The translations under genes were made by a program, and so were the position numbers. 64,000 nucleotides of DNA, from the NCBI GenBank assembly GCA_033439265.1, contig JAVTVX010000010.1, forward strand, positions 4,464,001 through 4,528,000, written 5' to 3'. This document shows positions 49,807-60,700 of the stretch, piece after piece (the stretch's first letter is position 1; the number at the start of each line of letters is the position of its first letter). Source of the stretch: Dillenia suffruticosa (lineage: Eukaryota > Streptophyta > Magnoliopsida > Dilleniales > Dilleniaceae). The notes under the pieces were generated by a model. That model saw nothing but the letters and a program-made list of their open reading frames with translations. It did not search any database and had not been told where the DNA came from.

Positions 49807-51059
49807 ATGGCTCCTAAGATGAAAATGGCAATCAAGAAACCCACCAAACCATCGAAAAAATCTTCCAAACCCACGGGAAAGGGTTCGTCCTCTTCTGCGC
49901 AACCCACGAAACCAACACCACCTCCACTACAACCATTCCCTCAGTTCAGCACCTACAAGTTTCAATCGATTGAACAGAATGACTTATACGATAGTATGTT
50001 TTCAAAAAGAAAGATGAACCATGGTCGATTGATCGATTGTGTGTTCTTAAAAAGGATTGGGTTCAAGTACGAAGAACATCTAATAGAGGTATGCCCTTCT
50101 TCTCTTCTGAATCCTAACAAGTAATTCATGAGAGAGAGGTCAAATTATTTTACAATAACCTAGACGTCATCTGTGAAAAACCCTTGAATAAGATGCGAAT
50201 TACCATTGATGATCATTTTGTTTCATGTGCATTCAAATCCTTTGTAAATGGAAAGGAATTCAAAGTGACTCCTAGGAAAATATGTGAGAACCATGGACTC
50301 TCCTGGGTTTTTTATGACCATTGTGAACCGTACATGAAATCAGGTTATCTAGACAATGCTAGAGTGGTTTTTGGTGATCAGAATCTGACAGTAGTGAATA
50401 CTAATGCTACTGAACTTGACTTTCATGAAAGGATATTGCATTTGATAGTTAGTTATGTACTTAGATCGAGAGAATGCAACTATACCACAATTTCAAAGGA
50501 GCGCATGTGGTTAATGGCTTGTATCATTAGTGGGAAGAATCCCGGATTCCATTATATAGTTCCCCATTTTATGATCTCCGCATATAGATCTGAGAGTTCT
50601 TTCCTGCCCTATACAAGTATGATAATGGATATATTGTCTAAGAATAAAGTGGTTTTGGAAAAAGATTCAATTGTTGAATTGAGTGATAAGACCTCTATCA
50701 ATGCATCCTCAATGCTAAGGGCATGATGGATAAGTAATACTGAAGGAGAATGGGTAAGGAAAGAAGGTGGAACAGGAAAGAGACAGGTTGAGGAGATTGA
50801 GGTTGAGCCTGATGAAGACACAGAGAATGTCCCAATGAAAGAAAGAATGATTGAAGAAGGTGAATTTTCTAGTATTCAACCAATCACACTTCAGATGATT
50901 TGGGACAAGTTGGAACATCTGGATAAGAGACAAACTATGATTAGTCAAATGTGCTGTTTTAACAGAATGGATCTTTCCAACATCCAAGAAAAATTGGATG
51001 CTTTGATGAAGGAGAAAGGGAAGCCAAAGAAAGATCCCAAACCAACGAAGTCAATTTAG
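49807..51059 (+). pseudogene. Third reading frame of the SIRE-type element
   Basis: ATG 49807 opens a basic, Lys/Pro/Ser-rich N-terminus (KKPTKPSKKSSKP), then a globular part. One frameshift near 50115 moves it to the frame with HEREVKLFYNNLDVICEKPL, KEFKVTPRKICENHGLSWVF, ILHLIVSYVLRSRE, RMWLMACIISGKNPGFHYIV and PHFMISAY. A TGA at 50724-50726 stands where Trp probably was (RA, stop, WISNTEGEW). The tail is charged, probably coiled (IWDKLEHLDKRQTMISQM), and ends KPKKDPKPTKSI at 51059. It resembles the proteins annotated as 'putative plant transposon protein' in plant genomes. No membrane segment or signal peptide is seen, so I do not call it an envelope gene. Function unknown. Confidence 0.7.
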
Positions 51060-51832
51060 CTAGGAGTTTGTTTTTTTTGATTGTGTTTTCAAATCTTCTA
51101 AACTCTGATGTATGTTGGTCTTTTTTGCTTATTCAATGCATCTTATCTTTTCAATGTATGATTGCTTTTGTTGCTGCAGTGTGTATACTGAATATGATTA
51201 ACTTAATGAAGGGTTTTACTTTTGCATCTGAGTATATAATGACATATTTTTGTTTAATGACATCTTTTTGTTTTGCTGATGACAAAAAGGGGGAGAAGTA
51301 TGTGTATGTGCTTGTATTGAAGTATGTGTATGTGTTTGTATTGAGTGTGTCAATATGTGCTAAGTGCCGAGTTGTGTGCTGCATATGTATGCTAAGTGAG
51401 TATACTGTAATACGATGCCAAGCTACTAGGCATGACTGTGCTATGAATGTAACTCTGATTGTGAACATGATTAGTGAAAGTTGTGTGCTGTGAATGTACT
51501 AGTATCGATCTGCTGCAGTAAGTGAGTGTACTGATAAATATGCTAAGTGCTGCAGTGGACATATATGCATTGAGCATGTTGCAATATTCAAGTCTGAGTG
51601 AACATGTATGTGTTGTTGAATGTTGTATGCTGAACCAATATGTCATGACTATGTACTGAGCTAGAAATGTTTGCATGTGTAATCTCTGCTCATTGAGCTA
51701 GAAATGTGCTAAGTAGACTAGCATGACAAAGTGAAAACCAACAGGCACAAACATCTAGAAATTAGGATTAAATTTAACTAAGTATTATAAATTGAATATT
51801 ATAAGTTTTGTCATCATTAAAAAGGGGGAGAA
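51060..51832 (+). other. Untranslated 3' region and polypurine tract of the SIRE-type element
   Basis: Rich in TGTG, TGTATG and TGCTAAGTG words (51300-51700), with no protein resemblance. It ends in the polypurine tract AAAAAGGGGGAGAA at 51819-51832, which primes plus-strand synthesis. Confidence 0.7.
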
Positions 51833-53682
51833 TATTGACTTAATAAAGTTTTGATAATGAAAGATTAGAAGAAAAATAGTTCGAGAAAATAAAAAAGCAG
51901 TCAAAAAATTCAGAAATCTACAGTACAGGTCGACATGCTTAGAAAACACATCGACATGTGACATTCACATACATACACAACCACCCGTTTATTGTCATTG
52001 TTGACTTGAGTTAACTAATTTCTATAGAAATAAATGTTTAAAAACTTCGACCTATACAAGATACATCAACCTATACAATGAATGTCATATAAATCAGACA
52101 TTCCAACACATTGACCTGAGCATAAATCTTGTCAACATGAAACTTAATAATAGTAACACATCAACCTATTCTTTATACACATCAAGCTGATTTCTAAAAA
52201 CACATCGACATGTTGGTTTGACACATCAATCTTATGACACTTGAATCAGAAACACACATCAACTGCTTCTTTTCTTGTCGGCCTGATCAAAACACATCAA
52301 CCAATTCACTCAAATATATCGACCAATTCATTAAGTGAATAATGGCATATCAACCCTTAATTAGCACATGTCGATCCGATCTTTATGTTACACATCGACA
52401 TAGCAAAATATTTGTCGACACAAAGGAAACACATTGACAAATTCATTCATTCAGATCTTCTAATTTTTATCTATGCAGTAAGATGTCGATGTATATAGTA
52501 AATCTTGTCGACCTAATATTCAATTGCTCATTAAAATACACATCAACCTATCAAATTCTTGTCGACACAACTCATACACATCAACCAATTGAGTTCCACA
52601 CATCGACCAATTTATTACATAAATAGTAACATGTCGATGCACTAAATTATACTTGTCGACCTATCTCTCACAAATTCAGAAAGATCACACATCGACACGA
52701 TTGAAATGCTGTCGACACAAGAGGGAACACATCAACTAATTAAAAATCTTGGGTCCACCAATTTCATTTGGCATAGTTTCTTGTCGATCCGAAATAGTAA
52801 CTTGTCGACCTGTTTACATAAAAATACATTAAAAATGATTCAAATTTAGGTCGATGTCCTCAATAGACGTGTCGACTTGCGTGTGTCAGAACCTAAATCT
52901 AGAAAACATTTTTGCACTTAACGGACGGCTTCTTTTTTCGATCTCTGAAATATTTTCTATTCTATCAAAGCTAACATTCAAATGCAGAACAAACAAAGTC
53001 TGATTGGCCCATTTAAAAGAAGCGCCAGTAAAAAGAATGAAATTTCAGCGCAAAGGAAGGAACAGTCGCAGAAGCTTTAATGGCAGAAATTAAATGCCAA
53101 CGTTCGAATACAAGAACCATCACCAACTCTCAACGGATCGATTAAACGCCTTAATAAATACAGAGAAGCAAAAGATGGTGGAAAAACAACGAGAGATATT
53201 ACAAGAATTAAAAAGCTCTATTGAGTACAAAACAACAACTGATCTCTGTACACTTGAAAGTCTTAATTGTATTAAGTGTCTTTTCGAGTATTTTCATTCT
53301 GTCAAATTCGAGAAAAGTAAACATCAACTCTTGACTTTCTTTTATAGATTAATTTGAGTGTCAAAAATTAAGAAGTGTGCGACACTGCCTTCGGTCAAAA
53401 AGACCTAAATTCAGTTTATATGAGATTGAATTGTAGTGTTCAGACGTAACACTGTTTGAGTTTTAACTTGTGTCTGTAATCATGTTTGTAAACTAAATAT
53501 TTAGTGGAAAATCCAGGGAGAGTCTGGAAGTGGACGTACACCAGGTTTGATGGAACTACTATAAAATTTCTTTGTGTCCTCTTTACTTGATTTCATTTAC
53601 TGTCATAAAATTTTAAAATATAGAAAAAGTATCAAAAAAATCTATATTCAACTATTCACCCCTCCTCTCTAGTTGAATAACA
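51833..53682 (+). repeat. 3' LTR of the SIRE-type element
   Basis: 1,850 bases, matching 42441-44286 throughout. Its first bases are TATTGA where the other copy has TGTTGA. Most differences from the 5' LTR seem to be C/T or G/A changes at TCGAC words. An open frame at 53094-53357 is interrupted in the other LTR and is not a gene. Confidence 0.92.
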
Positions 53683-53687
53683 GTAAA

Positions 53688-55075
53688 TAATACAATATTA
53701 TTTTTGAAATGCAACTCTAATTATATTATGAGATTAATTAGAATTGACACAATGTTAGTGTACTTCTGGAGAATGGGATATGTAGTAAGCCGTCGATTGT
53801 TCTCCATGAGTAGGTTGCAATACGTTTTTGTAATTGTCAGCTACCTCATGATCATTGAATATTTAGAGCACATATAATTTATCTGAGGAGGCGTGCAATT
53901 GTTCAGTTTACACATGAAGCGTTGTCGTAGGATAACAATAAGCAGATTGATCTTTACAAAACAAAAAATCTAATCGAGACCTAGGTTTTCTAATTGGAAG
54001 GATAGATGCATGCAATAACAGTTATATGTTGTATCAGAAGGATGATGCATAAAGTGGCAAGTCCAAGTGGAAGAGAAACAAAAAGGGACATCTTATGAAA
54101 GAAAAGCCATGCAAACAACAATTTTATTGGACTTTTATCCATAAATTGCAGATATTTTATTTATAGAAGGCCATAACTCATCAAATTACTTAGCACGTGA
54201 ACCACTATAACGTGTCATCCATAAGATACAGAGCAATAGAAAGTGTTGGGCCCAACATATCTTAGGAACGCAAATCTCACAGCATAGGGACAAATTTGCG
54301 ATGATTTTTTTTATTATTATTTAATCATTTTTGATAATTTATTCTTCTAAATTTATAAACTTGCAGATCAAATACATAAATTTTTCAGAATTAGTGGTGA
54401 AATATAATATATATGTATATTATATCAAATACATGTCAATATACAAATGTCAAATATATTCAGATAATCCTAAAAGTCGAATAACATAATAATGTGATAC
54501 AAATGTATGGAAAAAAGATTGCTAAAAGAGTGACGTTTGCAAGAGAAGTATCAATGGCACAAGAGGAGGAGGAGAAGAAGTAGAATGACTATTACGATGT
54601 AGAGGAGGAGGAAGCAATGCTGTTACAAAATCAAAATTGCTGTTGAAATATAAGACATCTATTGATGTCTCTGAACCTCTCGAGCCTACAGAGTACCTCG
54701 ATCCTCCCTTATTTTATTTTATTTATTTTTTGCATTTCTTGCTCATGCATTATGGACGAATTTAGGAGATGAATTTCATTTTCATTGTTAAATTTAGCTC
54801 TGAAAAAAAGAAAATATTTCATCTAAAAGATTTTACGACATGGTTTTTAGAGATGAATTTCTTTCATCTCAAAATTCATCCGTTACAAACTCATCCCTAA
54901 TTTATGTGCCTAACAATTTTTTGTTTTTGTTTTTGTTTTTTTTTTTTTTTTTTTTTTTGTAAAATAGCATTTGATAATTTTAAAAAGTTAAAGGGAGGGA
55001 AAAAGATAAAGAGGTAATATTTTCCATTCTCTATGTTTGGCAAGCATATTAACACTGGTAACCTTTGTCGATCTA
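53688..55075. other. Intergenic stretch, no gene seen
   Basis: AT-rich, with a T run of about 23 bases near 54930-54957 and a short GAGGAGGAGGA stretch near 54565-54613. An ATGAATTTC word occurs near 54771 and 54863, and other GATGAA/TTCATC words lie nearby. No family resemblance. Confidence 0.5.
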
Positions 55076-55079
55076 TAAT

Positions 55080-55701
55080 CTAATCATTATTTTATTCTTT
55101 TTCCAAATTAAAATTATATATATTTAAAATAAACACTTTAATTTTTTCTATTTACAAAAATCAATTTATTTCATATTTTTGCTCTCTAAATACATTATTT
55201 TTTTCTTTAAAAAATAAAATTTAGTTTTTCTCTCTTTAAAACTCAACAATTTAATTTTCTCTTTCTAAAAAAATAGATTATTTAAAAATTTATCACTCAA
55301 AACATATTTATTTTAAATTTTCTCTTTTCAAAAGAATTATACTCAAATTTTCCCTTTTTAAAACTAAATATGTTAATTTTCTTTCAATTAAAAATCAATT
55401 TAATTCATATTTTCTCTCTCTAAATATATATTTTGAATTTTTTACTAAAAAAATTAAAAAAATTAGTATTTTCCTCTAAAATTAAATAGATTAATTTTCA
55501 CTTAATATATAAATTATATTAAATTTTATCTCTCCAAATACATTGATTTTAAATTTTCTTTTTTAAAAAACTAAATTAAATTTATCTTTTTAAAACTAAA
55601 TACATAATTTGATTTATATTTTTTCTCTATAAATACATTGTTTAAATTTTTCTTTACAAAAGAATCGGGTTTTATTTTTTTCTCTTTAAAATTAAACATA
55701 T
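55080..55701. repeat. Degenerate T-rich minisatellite, left part
   Basis: A loose repeat of 35-70 bases built on TTTTCTCTCTTTAAAA and CTAAATACATT. The same repeat resumes at 57104 after a transposon insertion. Confidence 0.6.
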
Positions 55702-55704
55702 TTA

Positions 55705-57100
55705 TGGGATATTTGGTTAAACGGTATGAGTTTCAGAAATCGGAATCAAACATATATTTGTTGTTTGGATTAATGGAATTGAAATAAGGAAATGTGAATA
55801 AAACTCAGTGAAACTTAAATAAATTAATGGGTTCGACTGAAATCCATCTCTCAAACCCATGCCCCTCCATTCATAACTCTCTCTCTTTCTCAATTTCCAA
55901 AACTCTCCATCACAAGCATTATATCGATGTATCTTTAAAAATAAAAAAATTTTAAAATATCACCAGAGATAAACTAAGAGAGAGAGAGGGGTGGGTCCCA
56001 CCCCCTCTCTCTCCCTCCCCCTCTTGAATCAGAGAGAGAAAGAGGGGGTGGGACGCACCCCCAAGGGAGAGGGAGAGAGTTCGGGGGAGGGAGAGGGGGA
56101 GAGAGAGAGAGAGAGCGCACGCAAAGAGACATGTTGTGTTATTTTTGAAAATTTTTATTGCCGGTGATGTTTTTAATTTTTTTTTTAGATACATCGGAAT
56201 AAAACTCCTCCCATCACCTCCTGTCTCTTTCTCTCTCTCTCAATAGAAGTGGCGACAATGTTGAACTTCCGACGGTGAAGGGCGAAAGCGACTTTGAATG
56301 GTCAATGACGACAAGAAGAATCAAAACTGATGGTGATTGTCGACAATCAGTAATGGAGATTGGTCTGGGTGAGGTGAATCAACGCAAGAAAACGAACGAA
56401 CTCAAGCAACGAACGACAATCGCAATCGGTGGAGAAATAAAAGATGGACGGTGCAAACAGGAACAAATTAAAATTGATGAAGCCAAAAAGAAGAAATGGA
56501 ATCTCCCTTCTTCAATGAAAGCCTTGAGAAAAGACTATAAGAATGCTCCCAATTCTGGCAAATCCGAAAGCTACTCTTATTGTACAAGCACTCTTGCGGC
56601 CGCTTGAAGGGTAAATAAAGAAAATAAAAGAGGCATTCCAGAGAGCATAGGAGAAGGAAGAGATATCCCATTTTGAGCTTTTTTTTGGAGGGGGGGAGGT
56701 GGGTTTAAACATAATTTTTTTTTGTTCTTTTGAATGGATGAGCTGCTGTAATAAAGATGTTTTTTTTGGGTATGCAAAATTATTTTATAAAAATAATAAA
56801 ATAATTATATTTTATAATAAAAATTTTAAAAGAATGGCAATGTTTTTTATGAAGGATAATTTTCTATTTCTTTAATATAAAAATATTTTAAATTATACAA
56901 ATAATTTTTATTAAGAGACAAATTGATAGTTATATGATTTTTATTTCGAAAGATATATAAATCAAATATCAATAATAATAATCATATCTATTTCAAAATT
57001 TGAACGAAATATGAGAATTAGATTTCGATTCCGATTCAAAATTTTAAAATTTTTTATTCCGATTTTGATTCTGATTTTCTAGTGCAAACCAAACATCACC
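55705..57100. mobile_element. Harbinger-like non-autonomous element
   Basis: Flanked by TTA at 55702-55704 and 57101-57103, the normal PIF/Harbinger target. Ends TGGGATATTTGGTT and, reverse-complemented, GGTGATGTTTGGTT match at 11 of 14 positions. It interrupts the T-rich repeat that continues on both sides. The 1.4-kb inside has no transposase. An open frame at 56275-56607 has no resemblance I recognise. Confidence 0.7.
55925..56196. mobile_element. Small inverted-repeat element nested in the Harbinger-like element
   Basis: CGATGTATCT (55925-55934) and AGATACATCG (56187-56196) are perfect inverted arms; farther in, ATCACC (55959-55964) pairs with GGTGAT (56163-56168). The middle is a purine/pyrimidine-rich hairpin with GGGTGGGTCCCACCC near 55990. 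It looks like a MITE, but no target duplication was found. Confidence 0.5.
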
Positions 57101-57103
57101 TTA

Positions 57104-57640
57104 GTTTTCTCCCACTAAAAAAATTAGTTATTTTAAATTTTTTCTTTAAATACCGATTTTTAATTTTTTCTCCATTAAAAAAAAATTAAATTCAATTTTT
57201 CACTTTATAAAACTAAATAAATTAGTTTCAACTCTTTAAAAAACAATTTAATACTCATTTCTTTCTCTAAACACATAGATCTTATGGTTTCTCTCACTAA
57301 AAATATCAAATTCTTTTTTCTCTCTCTATAACTAAGCACATAAGTTTTTCCTATAAAAAATTAATTTGATTCACTTATTATCTCTTTAAATACATTAAAT
57401 TTATATTTTCTCTCTTTAAAAATATCAAATTTAATTTTCTTTCAACCAATCACAACCAAGCACAGCAATTTTTTATCTATGTATTGTTCTTAATTTTTCA
57501 CTCTTTCAAACATAAAATTTCATTTTTTCGCTCTAAAATTAAGTATATTAATTTTTTCTCTAAAAATTAAAAATTTTATCCCTCTAACACACCTTGATTT
57601 TATATTTTCTCCCTCTAAAAGTTCTAAATCCAAATGTTAC
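57104..57640. repeat. Degenerate T-rich minisatellite, right part
   Basis: Continues the TTTCTCTCT...AAA...CTAAATACAT pattern of 55080-55701 up to the 5' flank of the MAG2L-like gene. Confidence 0.6.
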
Positions 57641-57781
57641 ACAAACAATAAAGTAACGTGAACAATGTTAACGTTCAGAATTGTCAAATCACAAAAAGAG
57701 TTATTGTTCGGTAGTTATTACTCACTCACACACACACTCTCTCTCTCTCGTGTTGGAGCGAATGAGCCTGAAAAGGGCATC

Positions 57782-60700
57782 ATGGCGAATCAGTATGAAG
57801 CCCACCTGTTAGGGTTTCTGGAAGATCACTTTAGCAGTCGGGAAGATCTGTCCAAGGCATTCGAGCTCGCTAACAAATTAAGGACGAACTGTTATGATTT
57901 GAAGCAGAACTTGATTGTCCTTCACAATCGTCTCACCAATCTCACTGTTTCATGGATTTCTCGTTCCGTTAAAGCCAAAGCCTCTATTCACAAACTCCAC
58001 TTTAACGTACACAATCTTCTTCAATCCTTTCCAGGTCAGAGAAATCACAACATTCTGTGCTGTTTTTTCCTCAATTTTGTTGATTCTTTTTTTGTTAATA
58101 ATTTTCCTAAATTCTGAAATGTAGAAGATGGGGTTAATAGCGAGAAGATTTTAGTTGAACATTTGCCTCAACTCGCCAACGAAGTTCGACGAATCGAGGC
58201 TGTTCGCTCTTATGCTGGTGGGTTTGCGTTTCATTCAATTAATATTGGTTGTTTATAGTAAATTTTGGTTTTGAGGTCTGCAAATTTTTGGGAAAATATA
58301 ATTAAAATGCTCTACAGTGTTTGGATATGGACAATTTAAAACTTCTTCATTGCAAAATATAGAAACATGAGAATCAAAGATGAAAAATCATCATTACCTC
58401 ATCTCGAATTGAGGCCATCATTTCTCCTTTTCCTAAGTGCTACTCTAGAGTGGTTAATAGAATAATTTTTGACCCTCTCCTGTTTTCCTCTGGGGTATGT
58501 GTGGTAGAAGGGGAAGCATTGAAGGTGGAAATGATAAAGATTACCTTTCAAGAAGTAAATGTTACTTTTCCCTACATGTGATTGTCTCTCTCCTCATGTG
58601 GAAAAACCTGACATGCAGTAATAGATTTTAAATTGATCTTGTGTTCAAGGAATGCCATAGTGTGGGTTAAACGAAGCAAATATAGCAGATTGGCAGTTCA
58701 AAAGATCTCAAGAAACAGCATTGCAAGGCAACTTCTTGTGAACAAGATCGTTAGTATTAAAATCATTCTCCTCTCCCAAATCTAATAAGTTTTCCTACTA
58801 ACCTCAAATTAATTGATTCAAACACACCTCTAACTTCATACAAATACCATTTTTTAAGCAAGTTAGGAATTATAGATAGCCATCTTACAATGAACAATAT
58901 GTACTTGACATGTATAGCTAGACTCGACAAAATGCACAGTCGAAAAATACAACTTAAGTAGATAACTTGTCATAAAAGATAGGGAAAGAACTTGACTTCA
59001 AGTGTTAGTTGTAGAAAAGTCAACTTCTTATAAATATCCTTCATAGTGTAAAAGGCTTTAACATCATCTTGTGCCATTTTCCTTAGAAGTAGTTTCTCTG
59101 ACACACAAACACCATGGACCTAAACATCCTTCACAAGTAGAGCAATGCACTCGTTGTTCTGTTGCATGACTTGTTGCATTACATCTGTAAATATTTTCTT
59201 GCTATGTCTTAATTTCTGTCTCTAACCTTTAAAAGGATTTTGCACTCGTTGTTCTGTCGCATGACTTGTTGCATTGCATCTGTAAATATTTTCTTGCTAT
59301 GTCTTAATTTCTGTCTCTAACCTTTACAAGGATTTCTTCTACTAATGGCATTATGCAATTACCTGTTATCCACTTCTGGTGCCCCCCACCCAGGTAATCC
59401 ATAAATAAACTTCATGTCTTGAGAGCGAAGTCCTAAGACATTTTTAGCAAACTGTCCTCTGTTTGACACCTTAGCTTGCCAACATGAGGCACTGTTTAAA
59501 AACTATTTTGAGCCATTTCCATCTTTGATCCACAGAGTTCTCAAGAATTGCCTCCAGTGTCTCAAGTAAGATTCAATGTAAGATTCAATGTAAGCATGCT
59601 AGGGCTCTTAAATAGCAACAAAGAGGCCCATTAACGGTTTTTGTAAGTGTGGGAGTGGGGAATGGAATGGGCTTACACCTTGTTATGTTAGGATAGGGTT
59701 GGATTGTCCTGTATACAGTTTGTTGCCAAATCAGTGATCTACTTTTTTTTCATTGGTCACATTGCGTCTTAAATGGTTCATGAGGGCTGTTAGGGTTTTA
59801 AAGAGAAGAAGAAGAGAGGAAAATTGAGATGGGAAAGAATATGGATATCGTAAACCCTTTTAGGTTTATCCCTCTCCTTATATATTAACTCAGAAAAGAA
59901 TATTGTGTATATGCTTGTATGCTAATGATAACTACAAATTCCCATGAACGCTCCATGTGGATGCATACATAATTCATGTGTCAACAAAATTAAACTAGAT
60001 CTCCATGTTTGATCAATATATGCTTTCTCTTGATAAAAATCTCTTTTTCAAATATGGTTGAAATGTTTTCAGCTGAAAGTGCTTTATTATACTCATGGGG
60101 CCATTCAAATGGAAAATAAAAAAAAAAAAAAAAGAAGAAGAAGAAGAAGAAACATCTATGATGCTCTTTCTTTTAATAGTTAACACTTTAGTAGATTATG
60201 CTTTATACCAAGTTAAAGGTCTAAACTTAATTAATATATTAAGATGTTTATGTGCATTTAAATGTGTTTGGATGATGAATTTTGTGCATATAGGTAATAA
60301 AATGATAGGGGTGTATTCAACATGTTTACCTTAACAATCTGCACCTATAATTATGAAATATGTAAAAACTAAATGCACATCTTAGTATGATGAATATGTT
60401 GTGCATTACGCACAGTTTATGATATACTGAGCCAAATTTATCTTTAACTTCTTCCTTGCAAGGGTGAGATCGTGCACATTTGACCTTGCTAGATCCCAGA
60501 GTGGTTGGAGCCTTCTGCACTAGGCTATCATGGACTATCAACTAATAGTACAAAATAGTCAAATGACCCATTTTGTGGCAGTAAATTGAACTTTCTAAAG
60601 GAACTTATAATGTTGATATTTGTTGTTACAATGTATCTCAGATGTTCATTAATGGCAATGTGATTATTCATATACATTTAAATCATGGTGCATGAATATC

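Larger units (their letters stand above)
42441..53682 (+). mobile_element. SIRE-type Copia retrotransposon, complete but inactive
   Basis: Two LTRs (42441-44286 and 51833-53682) are flanked by GTAAA at 42436-42440 and 53683-53687. Inside are a Met-tRNA primer site, gag, protease, integrase, reverse transcriptase and RNase H in Copia order, a long linker, a third open region, and a polypurine tract (AAAAAGGGGGAGAA, 51819-51832). Long LTRs, a gag with an acidic SSSSDEE stretch after the zinc knuckle, and an extra frame after pol fit the SIRE/Maximus lineage. In one stretch of about 370 bases I counted about 30 differences between the LTRs, so the insertion is old. Many stops make it non-autonomous. 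Confidence 0.92.

Noticed and set aside
51068..51493. 141-codon frame before the polypurine tract of the SIRE-type element
   Set aside because: Cys/Val/Met-rich string produced by TGTG/TATG-rich bases; the opposite strand is also open. It is the untranslated 3' region.
15979..52700. Possible link between the array palindrome (GTCGAC core) and the TCGACCTG words of the Copia LTR
   Set aside because: Only the six-base GTCGAC is shared and surrounding bases differ; chance is enough to explain it.
53094..53357. 87-codon frame in the 3' LTR
   Set aside because: The matching place in the 5' LTR is interrupted, and LTRs of this class do not encode proteins.
56275..56607. 110-codon plus-strand frame inside the Harbinger-like element
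   Set aside because: Basic, low-information sequence without known motif; it could be a captured fragment but I cannot support it.
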